Positions 45,101 through 54,234 of a stretch of 55,110 nucleotides of DNA are shown here, one piece after another. The DNA comes from CAYNJY01 sp964397755 (lineage in GTDB: Bacteria; Patescibacteriota; Microgenomatia; UBA10105; UBA927): the NCBI GenBank assembly GCA_964397755.1, contig CAYNJY010000008.1, positions 1 to 55,110 of the forward strand, in the 5' to 3' direction. The notes under the pieces are model-generated. The model ran no database searches. It was not told where the DNA came from and saw only the letters and a list, made by a program, of their open reading frames with translations. Both the position numbers and the translations under genes were made by a program. The stretch's first letter is position 1, and each line of letters starts with the position of its first letter.

Positions 45101-47275
45101 GTGAAAATCGTTCAAAAATCAGTTGAGATCGCCGGTAGAACGTTGACTCTGGAAGCTGGTCGCTTTGCCCAACAGGCGACAGCTGCCGTTACCGCCCAAT
45201 ATGGCGAGACCATGGTTTTGGCCACGGTGACGGCCTCAGCCCACGAGACTAGTCTAGACTACTTTCCGCTGATGGTCGAGTATGTTGAGCGGCTCTATGC
45301 TGGAGGCCGGATTAAGGGATCCCGCTGGGTGAAACGCGAGGGCCGGCCTTCTGATGACGCCATCTTGGCGGGTCGGGTCATTGACCGAAGTTTGCGTCCG
45401 TTGTTTCCCAAGTCCTACAAGCACGAGGTACAAGTGGTCGTAACCACGCTTTCGGTAGACGCCGAAAACGATCCTGATATTTTAGGGCTCATTGCCGCTT
45501 CAGCAGCGGTGGCGATATCTTCCATTCCGTGGGGAGGACCGGTGGCCGCGGTGCGCATGGGTTATCTGAAAAACGAGGATGGTGCAGGTTCATACCTCGT
45601 GAACCCGACGCTCGCGGAGCAGTCGTTGTCGGAGTTTGATTTCGTCATTGCCTCCCAAGAAAAGCGCGTGGTGATGCTTGAAGGAGGCTTCTGTGAGACC
45701 TCCGAGGAGGGTGTGTACCAGGCGGTTCTCACAGCCAAAAAAGAAAACGCCCAAATTATCAAACTCATTAACGACTTGGTGAAAGAAGTGGGCGTATCCA
45801 AAGCGCCGGTTGCCGAAACAGAGGAACCAAACGAGCTCAGAGAGCTCATCCTCAAGAAATACAAAAAAGAGATGGAAGAGGTTTTTGGCAAGCACGCGGC
45901 TAAAGAGAGCGGAAGTGAAGAAGTGATGGCGCTGGCTGAACAGATTGTTGACGAAAGCGACAAAGTGTGGAGCAGCAAAGAGGTTTTGACGATGTTGGAC
46001 GCGCTTTTTAAGAAAAAAATCCGCGAGGACGTTCTAAAACACGGCAAACGGGTCGATGGAAGAAAGCTCGATGAGATCAGATCCCTTGAGGTCGACGTCG
46101 GAATTCTCCCCAGAACCCACGGGAGTGCGCTTTTCAGGCGCGGTCAGACTCAGGCTCTGACAGTGGCAACACTCGGTACCCCGAGTCTTGAGCAACTCAT
46201 CGAAAGCCCAATTGGGGAGGAGAGCAAGCGCTATATTCATCACTATAGTATGCCGCCGTATTCGGTGGGCGAGACCGGCAGAATGGGCACGCCTTCGCGT
46301 CGGGAAATCGGACACGGAGCACTGGCTGAACGCGCACTTCTTTCGGTTATACCCTCTGAGGACGAATTTCCGTATACAATTAGGCTCGTTTCAGAAATCA
46401 TGAGCAGCAACGGTTCAACGTCGATGGCCTCAGTCTGCGGGTCCACTCTTGCGCTCATGGATGCAGGAGTTCCGATCAAAGAGCCGGTTGCTGGTATATC
46501 AATCGGTCTGGTTTCTGATCAGGATAATTATGTGCTTCTGACTGACATCATGGGGATGGAGGATTTTGCCGGCGATATGGACTGTAAAGTCGCTGGGACT
46601 AAAAACGGCATCACGGCTATCCAGTTAGATATCAAAATCGATGGGCTCACCGATGAGGTGGTGAAGGACACACTGGTTCGCGCTAAGAAGGCTAGGCTCG
46701 TGATCCTGGGGAAAATACTTTCGGTCATTTCCGAACCGCGAAAAATGCTTTCCAAATACGCCCCCAAAGTTCAAGTGGTGAAAATTCCAGTGGAGCGGAT
46801 TGGCGAGGTGATCGGCCCTGGCGGGAAAATGATCCGGCAGATAATTGCCTCTACCGGCGCAGCAATTGATGTTGACGATGACGGCTCGGTTATGATTTCA
46901 GGATTGACAGAAGAAGTTGTGGAGAAGGCTGTGTCGTGGGTGAAAGGGCTGACTCGCGAGGTCAAGGTGGGAGAGGAGTACGAGGGCGAGGTCAAGCGAA
47001 TTTTACCGTTTGGCGCCTTCGTAGTGTTTCTTCCCGGTAAGGAGGGAATGGTACACGTTTCCCAGATGGCGCCAACATTCGTCAGCGACCCGAGCGAGGT
47101 GGTTAAAATCGGACAGAAAGTGAAGGTACGCGTGATTGAAGTTGACGAACAGCGCAGGGTTAACCTCTCCATGCTCTTCGGCGAGGACGCCAAAAAAGTT
47201 CCGATCCGCATGCAGCCAGATGGCCGCGACCGCCGTTCCCACAGTCGTCCGAGAGGGAGAGGAAGAAGGTTCTAA
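45101..47275 (+). CDS. pnp: polyribonucleotide nucleotidyltransferase (PNPase)
   Basis: 724 residues from GTG 45101. Two RNase PH cores, an all-alpha linker, a KH domain (about 565-610, IGEVIGPGGKMIRQI) and an S1 domain (about 625-695, YEGEVKRILPFGAFVVFLPG). It degrades RNA phosphorolytically 3' to 5'. It follows rpsO by 20 bases. A weak second promoter (TTGGAT/AATAAT, 45063-45091) might give a short-leader transcript. Downstream lie a Lon-type ATPase and RNase J. Confidence 0.97.
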   Translation: MKIVQKSVEIAGRTLTLEAGRFAQQATAAVTAQYGETMVLATVTASAHETSLDYFPLMVEYVERLYAGGRIKGSRWVKREGRPSDDAILAGRVIDRSLRPLFPKSYKHEVQVVVTTLSVDAENDPDILGLIAASAAVAISSIPWGGPVAAVRMGYLKNEDGAGSYLVNPTLAEQSLSEFDFVIASQEKRVVMLEGGFCETSEEGVYQAVLTAKKENAQIIKLINDLVKEVGVSKAPVAETEEPNELRELILKKYKKEMEEVFGKHAAKESGSEEVMALAEQIVDESDKVWSSKEVLTMLDALFKKKIREDVLKHGKRVDGRKLDEIRSLEVDVGILPRTHGSALFRRGQTQALTVATLGTPSLEQLIESPIGEESKRYIHHYSMPPYSVGETGRMGTPSRREIGHGALAERALLSVIPSEDEFPYTIRLVSEIMSSNGSTSMASVCGSTLALMDAGVPIKEPVAGISIGLVSDQDNYVLLTDIMGMEDFAGDMDCKVAGTKNGITAIQLDIKIDGLTDEVVKDTLVRAKKARLVILGKILSVISEPRKMLSKYAPKVQVVKIPVERIGEVIGPGGKMIRQIIASTGAAIDVDDDGSVMISGLTEEVVEKAVSWVKGLTREVKVGEEYEGEVKRILPFGAFVVFLPGKEGMVHVSQMAPTFVSDPSEVVKIGQKVKVRVIEVDEQRRVNLSMLFGEDAKKVPIRMQPDGRDRRSHSRPRGRGRRF

Positions 47276-47326
47276 GTTTGGATTTTCCCCAGTTTCTTCA
47301 CGTGATAATCTTGATAGTATAGAGAT

Positions 47327-48412
47327 ATGTCGAAACTCTCCGACGAAGTCGGCTTACTCCGCAAGAAGGTGAAGGATGTCTATCTTCCTCCGGATCTTGA
47401 GGCAAAAGTGACGGATCAGCTGGAAGAGATCGATAGGCTTTCTCGCGAGGTCGCGGCCCGGGTGCACATTGAACAGATGCTTCGCTACACCGATTGGGTC
47501 GTCGCCCTTCCGTGGAACAGTCGGACAAAGGATCAGCTTGATCTCGGGAAAGCCCGAGAGATACTCGAGAAGAACCACTACGGCCTGGTACCGGTTAAAG
47601 AGAGGGTTTTGGAATACCTTGCAGTGCTCAAACTCAATCAGGATCGGTGGGACAAAGAGAAAGAAGGAGGAGAGGCAAGTCCCGCGCACGCGATTCTGGC
47701 GAAGCGCGCGCCGATTCTCTGCTTAGTTGGCCTCGTCGGCACCGGCAAGACGACGCTTGCCAAGTCAATTGCCCAAGCCATGGGTCGCAGGTTTGTGCGT
47801 ATCCCCTTCGGCGGCATGAGCGATCCATTGGACCTCCGTGGTCAGTCGCGCGTCCGGCCCGATGCGGAAATCGGGCTTATCCTCAAAGCCATCCGTTATG
47901 CAGGAAGCAAAAACCCCGTGATGCTCCTTGATGAAATTGATCGGGTGGCAGAAGGCAGCCGCGGCGATATCATGGGCGTCCTCGTTGAGCTTCTCGATCC
48001 CGAGCAGAACCAGGCGTTTGTCGATCACTACCTCGATTACCCCTTTGATCTTTCGGAGGTTCTTTTTATCACGACCGCCAATAACACGACCACCATCGCA
48101 ACCGCTGTCCTTGACCGGCTCGAGTCCATTCAGATGCCATCCTACACCAATGAGGAAAAAGTAAAAATCGCACGCGACTACGTACTCCCCGAACTCATGG
48201 CTGCCTCGGGATTAACTGCCGAGAACTTGACGATTGATGAACCAGTCTGGCCCAAGCTCGTCCGGCCGCTTGGCTACGACGCTGGTATTCGGAGCCTCGA
48301 GCGCACCCTCAATAGCCTCTGCCGCAAAGTGGCGCTCGCCATCGTCGAAGGCAAGGGGAAGTCGTTTACCGTACGCGAATCGAACCTGAAGGAGTTTATC
48401 GAGGCGTATTGA
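47327..48412 (+). CDS. Lon-type AAA+ ATPase without protease domain
   Basis: 361 residues, matching the middle of Lon: helical region (residues 1-115, including YTDWVVALPWNSRTKDQ and HYGLVPVKERVLEYLAVLKL), Walker A GLVGTGKTT (about 131-139), VRIPFGGMSD, Walker B VMLLDEIDRV, LLDPEQNQAFVDHYLD, sensor 1 TTANN, Arg finger DRLE, and sensor 2 region GYDAGIRSLERTL. The N-terminal LON substrate domain and the C-terminal Ser-Lys protease domain are both absent; the stop is followed directly by RNase J, so no broken protease remains. It should hydrolyse ATP and remodel something, perhaps RNA-decay enzymes on either side. Confidence 0.87.
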   Translation: MSKLSDEVGLLRKKVKDVYLPPDLEAKVTDQLEEIDRLSREVAARVHIEQMLRYTDWVVALPWNSRTKDQLDLGKAREILEKNHYGLVPVKERVLEYLAVLKLNQDRWDKEKEGGEASPAHAILAKRAPILCLVGLVGTGKTTLAKSIAQAMGRRFVRIPFGGMSDPLDLRGQSRVRPDAEIGLILKAIRYAGSKNPVMLLDEIDRVAEGSRGDIMGVLVELLDPEQNQAFVDHYLDYPFDLSEVLFITTANNTTTIATAVLDRLESIQMPSYTNEEKVKIARDYVLPELMAASGLTAENLTIDEPVWPKLVRPLGYDAGIRSLERTLNSLCRKVALAIVEGKGKSFTVRESNLKEFIEAY

Positions 48413-50163
48413 CATTGACCGAATTGATTGTGAAGAAAAAATTTTTTCCAAGGAAACAAGCACCGGTTTTTGAGGGGTCCTCACGAAGCGGCAAAGATGC
48501 AGTCCGTATTTTTCCCCTCGGCGGCATCGGCAACGTCACAAAGAACATGTTCGTCTATGAGTACCGCTACGAGGCGAAGCTTCGGGACATCCTTCTTGTT
48601 GATTGCGGCATCGGATTTCCGGAGCCAGAAATGTACGGCGTCGATCTCGTGGTTCCGGACGTTCGATACGTGTCCGACAAGAGAGAGTTCATCCGCGGTC
48701 TCATCTTTACACACGGCCATGACGACCATATCGGTGCGATACCGTACGTCTTCCCAAAGATCGGCCGGATCCCCATGTGGGCGCCGACGCTTGCCGCGGC
48801 ATTCGCCAACATCAAGCTCAAGGAAGCGCGCATTCAGGACCGCGTCACGCCTGTTTCCTTTGATAGGGTTCTTGAGACCGGCCCGTTTCGCGTATCGCTT
48901 ATCCGCGTCACGCATTCAGTACCGGACACGGCACACGTGGTTATTGAAACGCCGGTCGGGACGTTCTATCACGGGAGCGACTTCAAGTTTGACTTTACCC
49001 CGCTCGACGGGAAACTCTCGGAACTGGACAAAATGAATGCGGTAGGAAGGCGGGGTGTCCTGTGTATGCTTACCGACTGTCTTGGCAGCGAGCGGCCTGG
49101 GTTTACGCCGTCGGAGCAGATTGTCGGTGATACTGTCGAAAAGGAGATTTCTCTCTGCCCGGGGAAGCTTCTTTTTACCACCCAGTCGAGCAACGTCAGC
49201 CGCATTCAGCTTGCGATCGATATCGCGAGAAAGCACGGTCGTAAGGTAGCGTTCTTTGGCCGAAGCATCGATAAAAACGTTGAGGAGGCGGTGCGGCTGG
49301 GATACATGAAGTTCCCTCGGGATATCGTGCTCCGCGACCGGGATCTCCGGCGCGTGCCGGTAGCCAAGCAGTTTCTCGTGGTAGCAGGCAGCCAAGGCCA
49401 GTCCGATAGCGCCCTTTCCCGGATCGCCAATGACGATCACCCGTTTGTAGAGCTTACGAAAGAAGATACGGTCATCATCTCGGCAGACCCTATCCCGGGC
49501 CATGAACACGACGTGAACCAGCTCATCGATCAGATTTACCGGCACGGCAGCCGCGTGTCGTATAGCGACATCATGGAGGATCTTCACGTCTCCGGACACG
49601 GAAGTCAGGGCGACATGATGCTTCTTCTTTCCGCGCTTGGCCCGCGATACATTCTCCCGATCGGCGGAACCCCTAAGCACTTCATGCAATACAGGAGACT
49701 CGCTAAAGACGTTGGATACGATGAGCGCCAGATACTTCTTCCAAATGAGGGAGAGGTCATTGAATTCCGAGCGGGCAGCCTCCCGCGGGTAGTTGACCAC
49801 GTGGATCTTGAGAACGTCATGGTCGACGGGTTCATGGTCGGCGACGTCGGGACGGCGGTCCTTCGCGATCGGCAGACCATTGCGCACGAGGGGATTGTCG
49901 TCGTCGTTGTCCCGATTGAACAGTCGAGCGGACGGATGGCGTCGACCCCAGAGATCATCTCGCGCGGATTTGTCTTCATGAAAGAGTCAGGCCGCCTCCT
50001 CAAGCGCGCGACAGAGGTGGTTGCCCAGTCGCTCCGGCTTAAAAAGGGAAGAATTCTCGACTGGCAGTTTGTCCGCAAACGGATTGAGGATAATCTCGGC
50101 GGGTTTCTCTACAAAGAAACCGGCCGTAGCCCCCTCATCGTGCCGGTCGTGTTGGAGGTTTGA
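48409..50163 (+). CDS. rnj: ribonuclease J
   Basis: 584 residues. Metallo-beta-lactamase core with FTHGHDDHIGAIPYV (HxHxDH) and YHGSDFKFDFTP, the beta-CASP insert, HVSGHGSQGDM and PIGGTPKHF, and a C-terminal domain. RNase J has endo- and 5'-3' exonuclease activity and is a key RNA-processing enzyme. The TTG at 48409 overlaps the stop of the ATPase gene by four bases (TTGA); GTG 48430 is an alternative start. Together with PNPase it covers both directions of RNA decay. Confidence 0.94.
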   Translation: MTLTELIVKKKFFPRKQAPVFEGSSRSGKDAVRIFPLGGIGNVTKNMFVYEYRYEAKLRDILLVDCGIGFPEPEMYGVDLVVPDVRYVSDKREFIRGLIFTHGHDDHIGAIPYVFPKIGRIPMWAPTLAAAFANIKLKEARIQDRVTPVSFDRVLETGPFRVSLIRVTHSVPDTAHVVIETPVGTFYHGSDFKFDFTPLDGKLSELDKMNAVGRRGVLCMLTDCLGSERPGFTPSEQIVGDTVEKEISLCPGKLLFTTQSSNVSRIQLAIDIARKHGRKVAFFGRSIDKNVEEAVRLGYMKFPRDIVLRDRDLRRVPVAKQFLVVAGSQGQSDSALSRIANDDHPFVELTKEDTVIISADPIPGHEHDVNQLIDQIYRHGSRVSYSDIMEDLHVSGHGSQGDMMLLLSALGPRYILPIGGTPKHFMQYRRLAKDVGYDERQILLPNEGEVIEFRAGSLPRVVDHVDLENVMVDGFMVGDVGTAVLRDRQTIAHEGIVVVVVPIEQSSGRMASTPEIISRGFVFMKESGRLLKRATEVVAQSLRLKKGRILDWQFVRKRIEDNLGGFLYKETGRSPLIVPVVLEV

Positions 50164-50167
50164 TCGG

Positions 50168-50196
50168 TTGCAGTCCATACGCTCCCCATTTATACT
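50168..50196 (+). promoter_or_regulatory. promoter of ftsK-rodZ
   Basis: TTGCAG (50168-50173), 17-base spacer, TATACT (50191-50196), ending 9 bases before ATG 50206. It starts four bases after the rnj stop. Confidence 0.7.
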
Positions 50197-50205
50197 AGAG
50201 GTGTT

Positions 50206-52368
50206 ATGAAGCGTCGTCATCATAAGCGTCGATACCGGAGGCGAAATCCGTTCAACTTCAGACTCAAGAAACAGACGGTGTATACCGTCGGAGCGATCTG
50301 GCTCTGGGTATTCGCCGCGCTCATCACGTTTTCATTCTTCGCTGAGGGGAGCGTGCTCACACGGCTTCGAGAAGAACTCACGTACCAAGTCGGATGGGGC
50401 ACGTTTCTTATTCCGCCACTTTTGGTTTTCATTTCATTCTTATTCTTTAATAAGATGAAGTCCAGTATCGGCAAACCAAACGTGCCACTAGGGTATACAC
50501 TTTCCCTTGTTGCACTCCTGACCATGACCCGAGCAGGAGTATTCGGAGAGAGGATTTTCCAAATGCTCGACTCGGCAATCGGCGTTGAGGGAGCCATCCT
50601 TATATCCCTGTTTGTCTTTCTCATTGGGTGTACTGTTCTTTTCAATGCGTCACTCGAAAAGCTGGTAGATGCAATACTTCTCGGCGTTGGGGTAATCGGT
50701 TCGTTTTTTCATAGTCTTGCCAAACAATTTGTGAAGAAACCAGAGAAAGCTTTCATGGTCGGTGGAAAACTATCGAGGCGCGAAGTCGAAGACCAACCAT
50801 TGTTTAAGGCCCCGATGGTGCCCCCACCTGTCCCTGCAAGAGCCGGAGTCCCAGCGAACACTGGGGGAAAAGGAGACGTGAAGATGAAGCTCACACTGAA
50901 CACGGCGGCCGATGCCGGTCTTTGGGAGTACCCTTCACTTTTGCTCCTCTCGGATGGTCCGAGTGAGAAAGCAGACCGGGGAGATGTCAGACGAAATGCA
51001 GCGATCATTGAAAAAACGCTGGAAAGCTTCGGGATTCAATCGAAGGTTGCCGAGGTCAACACCGGTCCTGCCGTTACCCAATATGCAATAGAAATTGCCC
51101 TGGGCACGAAAGTGTCAAAGATTACCTCACTCTCAAGCGACCTTGCTCTCGCGCTTGCGGCACCCACCGGCCAAGTTCGTATTGAAGCTCCCATTCCCGG
51201 GAGGAACCTCGTTGGTATCGAGATTCCGAATCGCGGACTTGAGTTTGTGACGCTTAAAAAGATGCTTCAGTCGGACTCGATGAAGCGCGCAAAGAGCAAG
51301 CTTACGGTTGCGCTTGGACTTGATGTATCAGGGAGCCCGATGACTGCAGATATTGGCAAGATGCCTCACGTCTTGGTTGCCGGAACGACAGGGTCAGGGA
51401 AATCAGTTCTCATAAATGCGTGGATTAGCTCGCTTCTTTTCCGAACGACTCCGAGCGAGGTTCGACTCATTATGATTGATCCCAAACGCGTTGAACTCAT
51501 CGGCTACAACGGGATTCCGCACCTCTTGACACCGGTGATCGTCGAGCCGGACAAAATCCTCTCCGCGCTCCGGTGGGCGATGAACGAAATGGAGGATCGC
51601 TACAAGCGTTTTGCGGAGGTTGGCGTCCGAAACATCGATGGGTTTAACGAGCTGTCAGGATTTCAGGCGATGTCCTATATCGTTATCTTTATCGACGAAC
51701 TTGCAGACCTTATGGCCTACGCTCCTGTTGAGGTAGAAGATACCATCTGCCGTCTGGCACAGATGGCGCGCGCGACGGGTATTCACTTAGTCCTCTCGAC
51801 TCAGAGGCCAAGTGTCGACGTTATCACAGGCCTTATTAAGGCAAACATTCCGGCGAGGATTGCCTTTAACGTCTCATCCATGGTCGACTCACGCGTGATT
51901 ATTGATATGCCGGGAGCGGAGAAGCTTCTGGGGCGCGGTGATATGCTCTACGTGCCACCTGATCAAGCGAAACCATTTCGCATCCAAGGAACGTACGTGT
52001 CGGAGAAAGAAGTGGTCAAAGTGGTTGATTTCTTCCGAAGCAAACAGGTGGCTGTTGAGTACACCGAGGAGGTCGTCAATCAACCTCTCACGGGTTGGAG
52101 AAAGGGCGGAGGCAAAGCCGGAGTCGCCAGCGGTGACAACAAGGACCCGTTTTTTGTCGACGCGCTCCGCCTGGTCTGTCAGTACGATAAAGCATCCGCC
52201 TCGCTTCTCCAGCGTCGGCTGTCGGTCGGCTACGCGCGTGCCGCCCGCATCATTGACCAACTTGAGGAAGCAGGAATCATCGGCATGGGTGAAGGCGCGA
52301 AGCCTCGCGATGTACTGATTAAAAACCCCGATGAATACTTAGCCCAGGTTGCACAGGTTCGTTCATGA
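50206..52368 (+). CDS. ftsK: DNA translocase FtsK/SpoIIIE
   Basis: 720 residues. A basic start (MKRRHHKRRYRRRN), four membrane helices (about 28-170), a short linker, then the motor: alpha domain with NTGPAVTQYAIEIALGTKVSK, beta domain with Walker A GTTGSGKSVLINAW and Walker B FIDELADLM, and the C-terminal gamma winged helix (VCQYDKASASLLQRRLSVGY) that reads KOPS-like sites. It moves chromosome DNA through the division septum. The short linker is typical of small genomes. rodZ overlaps its stop by four bases. Confidence 0.95.
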   Translation: MKRRHHKRRYRRRNPFNFRLKKQTVYTVGAIWLWVFAALITFSFFAEGSVLTRLREELTYQVGWGTFLIPPLLVFISFLFFNKMKSSIGKPNVPLGYTLSLVALLTMTRAGVFGERIFQMLDSAIGVEGAILISLFVFLIGCTVLFNASLEKLVDAILLGVGVIGSFFHSLAKQFVKKPEKAFMVGGKLSRREVEDQPLFKAPMVPPPVPARAGVPANTGGKGDVKMKLTLNTAADAGLWEYPSLLLLSDGPSEKADRGDVRRNAAIIEKTLESFGIQSKVAEVNTGPAVTQYAIEIALGTKVSKITSLSSDLALALAAPTGQVRIEAPIPGRNLVGIEIPNRGLEFVTLKKMLQSDSMKRAKSKLTVALGLDVSGSPMTADIGKMPHVLVAGTTGSGKSVLINAWISSLLFRTTPSEVRLIMIDPKRVELIGYNGIPHLLTPVIVEPDKILSALRWAMNEMEDRYKRFAEVGVRNIDGFNELSGFQAMSYIVIFIDELADLMAYAPVEVEDTICRLAQMARATGIHLVLSTQRPSVDVITGLIKANIPARIAFNVSSMVDSRVIIDMPGAEKLLGRGDMLYVPPDQAKPFRIQGTYVSEKEVVKVVDFFRSKQVAVEYTEEVVNQPLTGWRKGGGKAGVASGDNKDPFFVDALRLVCQYDKASASLLQRRLSVGYARAARIIDQLEEAGIIGMGEGAKPRDVLIKNPDEYLAQVAQVRS

Positions 52369-53009
52369 AGACGGTTGGATCTATTCTTCACGATGCGAGA
52401 CTCGCAAAGGGGTTGACGATCGAAGACGTTGAAGCGGCCACAAAAATTCGGACGAAGTTTTTACAAGATATCGAGGAGGATACCTTTACAGCGCTTCCTT
52501 CAACAGTCTACGCTAAAGGTTTCGTCAAAAACTACGCAGAGTTTTTAGGACTATCGAGTAGCGAAGTGATTGCGTTTTTCAGGCGGCAAATGGGAGAGAG
52601 CGGTAGGTCGTCAATTCTTCCGAAAGGTGTTGTCGAACCACTCAACCGGTCACTGTTTCAACTGACGCCTGGCACATTTACTGTGTTTGTTTTATCAGGG
52701 CTCGTAACGCTCTTTCTTCTCTACTTTGGTCGGCAGTATATAACGATCCAGACGGCACCCGTTCTGACGACTGACTGGCCACAAGGGGGAGTAGTCGTAT
52801 CTGAGCGGAAGGTCGAGGTTCGGGGCAAGACCGACCCAGATGCAACAGTTACAGTGAACGGTGTATCAGCGTTCGTCCGAAGTGACGGAAAATTCTTCGA
52901 CCAAGTCGCGCTTGAGCCAGGACGCAACACCCTCACCATTGTGGCAACCAGTCGGTACGGCAAAACGATAACAGTCACGCGAGAAGTGACATACCAACAA
53001 GCTCAATAG
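52365..53009 (+). CDS. rodZ: RodZ-like membrane helix-turn-helix protein
   Basis: 214 residues. N-terminal RodZ-type HTH (about 1-75: ILHDARLAKGLTIEDVEAAT...STVYAKGFVKNYAEFLGL), one transmembrane helix (about 105-124), and an extracytoplasmic Ig-like domain (about 135-212: VVVSERKVEVRGKTDPDATV). RodZ links the cytoskeleton or elongation machinery to the wall; no mreB is in the window. The Ig domain shows the same G-K-T-x-P-x-x-x-V pattern as those of the cohesin and FN3 surface proteins. Confidence 0.88.
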   Translation: MKTVGSILHDARLAKGLTIEDVEAATKIRTKFLQDIEEDTFTALPSTVYAKGFVKNYAEFLGLSSSEVIAFFRRQMGESGRSSILPKGVVEPLNRSLFQLTPGTFTVFVLSGLVTLFLLYFGRQYITIQTAPVLTTDWPQGGVVVSERKVEVRGKTDPDATVTVNGVSAFVRSDGKFFDQVALEPGRNTLTIVATSRYGKTITVTREVTYQQAQ

Positions 53010-53018
53010 GAGTAGGGG

Positions 53019-53047
53019 TTGACAGAAAAGAGGAGTTAAGCGATACT
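53019..53047 (+). promoter_or_regulatory. promoter of the 88-aa / YtxH pair
   Basis: TTGACA (53019-53024), 17-base spacer, GATACT (53042-53047). The leader of about 36 bases to ATG 53090 is longer than most here. Confidence 0.7.
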
Positions 53048-53089
53048 CTGGGAGCTGCAGTTGAAAATTAAGAATTTTATTGTCTGCCC

Positions 53090-53356
53090 ATGGATCCCAC
53101 TGCGCTCACTATCGTTGTCATAAGTTTCATCCTCACGGCGCTTCTCGTCTTCCTCGGGGTTCAGGTGTGGCACATTCTGAAAGAATTTCGTCTTTCCATA
53201 CAGAAGGTGAATAAAATGCTCGATGATGCCGGTCGCGTCACTGAGACAGTTGGCGACACAGCAGAGGGGATGAGCGGACTCGTCAGCGGACTCAAAGCAG
53301 GACTCTCGCTGATATCTTCATTCCGACGACGTCGGGAAGATGATGAAGGTAACTAA
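53090..53356 (+). CDS. small DUF948-like membrane protein
   Basis: 88 residues. An N-terminal transmembrane helix (about 5-28) followed by an amphipathic helical tail (LKEFRLSIQKVNKMLDDAGR) ending in a basic-acidic RRRREDDEGN. The layout resembles DUF948/YoxC-type general-stress membrane proteins. Three bases separate it from the YtxH-like gene, so they form an operon. Confidence 0.7.
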   Translation: MDPTALTIVVISFILTALLVFLGVQVWHILKEFRLSIQKVNKMLDDAGRVTETVGDTAEGMSGLVSGLKAGLSLISSFRRRREDDEGN

Positions 53357-53359
53357 ACT

Positions 53360-53752
53360 ATGAGCGAGCAACAGAAACACGATACCAAATTTTGGATAGG
53401 CTTTTTTATTGGCGGGCTTTTGGGTGCGATCACTCTCTTTTTCCTCGGTACGAAAGAAGGGAAGAAGACGGGAAAACTGCTTGAAAAGAAAGGCAGTGAC
53501 CTCCTCGACGATCTTGAGAAGAGAATTGAAGAACTTGAATCCAAAGGGAAAGAGCTCGTCCAACGGGGAGAGGAGATGAAGAATCAGGTGGTAGAGCAGC
53601 TAGCAGAGCGCAAAGACGAGCTCACCAAAGACGTGACGGACCGGCTCGACAGCGCGTTAGAGCACATCGAGAAGCTTCAGGAAGAGGGCGTGGAGGTCAC
53701 CCGCTCTATCCGCAAAAAATTCTTCCGGAACATCCCCAAGAAAAGTCACTAA
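53360..53752 (+). CDS. YtxH-domain membrane/coiled-coil protein
   Basis: 130 residues. The start KFWIGFFIGGLLGAITLFFL is the YtxH-type Gly-rich helix, followed by GTKEGKKTGKLL and a long charged coiled coil to the end. YtxH proteins are small envelope stress proteins of unclear function. The pairing with a DUF948-like protein is common in Gram-positive genomes, supporting both calls. Confidence 0.75.
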   Translation: MSEQQKHDTKFWIGFFIGGLLGAITLFFLGTKEGKKTGKLLEKKGSDLLDDLEKRIEELESKGKELVQRGEEMKNQVVEQLAERKDELTKDVTDRLDSALEHIEKLQEEGVEVTRSIRKKFFRNIPKKSH

Positions 53753-53833
53753 AAAACCGATATGGTGGCGTCGATTGCCGTTGCCGCAAGGAGTTCCTTT
53801 TCTCGAGTGCTGCTTCGGTGCGTAGGGTTTAAT

Positions 53834-53883
53834 TTCCGTAAGCACCGGAGCGGGGAGCGATATATTCATTCTGGCTTACGGAA
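53834..53883. repeat. 10-bp inverted repeat in a convergent spacer
   Basis: TTCCGTAAGC (53834-53843) and GCTTACGGAA (53874-53883) with a 30-base loop, in the 155-bp spacer between the ends of the YtxH gene and cutA. There is no T-run, so it is not a standard terminator. I see nothing else in this spacer. Confidence 0.5.
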
Positions 53884-53907
53884 TATTCGGGCTCATAATA
53901 CCCATAT

Positions 53908-54234
53908 TCATGTCAGTTCCCCCACGAGCCAGTCGGCGTACTTTTTGGTGACATGGGTGATGGGGATAGCCATGATGTCCGGGGCCGTGTAGGAGTGGAG
54001 TTTGAGAACCTCTCGCTCCAGCGCTTTCCACTTGGCGTTGATGGTTTTGCAAAGAAGGATCGCCTCGTTTGCCTCCTCAACCCTTCCCTTCTTCGGTGGC
54101 CAAAAGTACGCCGAGTGCACGCCGTTGATAATATTGATGCACGCTACGAGCCGTTTCTTGAGAAGCGCCCGACCTATATCTTCGGCCTGAGCTACGTCTT
54201 CGCAGGTAATGTAGATGAAGAGGAAGTTTTTCAT
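53908..54234 (-). CDS. cutA: divalent-cation tolerance protein CutA
   Basis: 108 residues with the CutA pattern: FIYITCEDVAQAEDIGRALL, then LVACINIINGVHSAYFW and a C-terminal HSYTAPDIMAIPI. It forms a PII-like trimer; the role in copper tolerance is old and debated. Its start overlaps the cupin stop by four bases (ATGA). Confidence 0.93.
   Translation of the reverse strand: MKNFLFIYITCEDVAQAEDIGRALLKKRLVACINIINGVHSAYFWPPKKGRVEEANEAILLCKTINAKWKALEREVLKLHSYTAPDIMAIPITHVTKKYADWLVGELT

Noticed and set aside
47304..47323. promoter for the Lon-type ATPase
   Set aside because: Several overlapping weak boxes (GATAAT, GATAGT, TATAGA) exist but none has a matching -35 box; co-transcription from pnp is equally likely.
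47327..48412. Lon protease broken by a frameshift
   Set aside because: The stop overlaps the start of an intact RNase J gene and no protease-domain sequence follows in any frame, so it is a complete protease-less ATPase.
48916..49887. 323-aa open frame on the minus strand
   Set aside because: It is entirely antisense to the well-supported RNase J gene and its product shows no recognisable motif; high-GC codon structure creates such shadows.
53762..53992. 76-aa open frame on the plus strand
   Set aside because: It runs into the antisense of cutA, contains the inverted repeat, and shows no motif or start signal.
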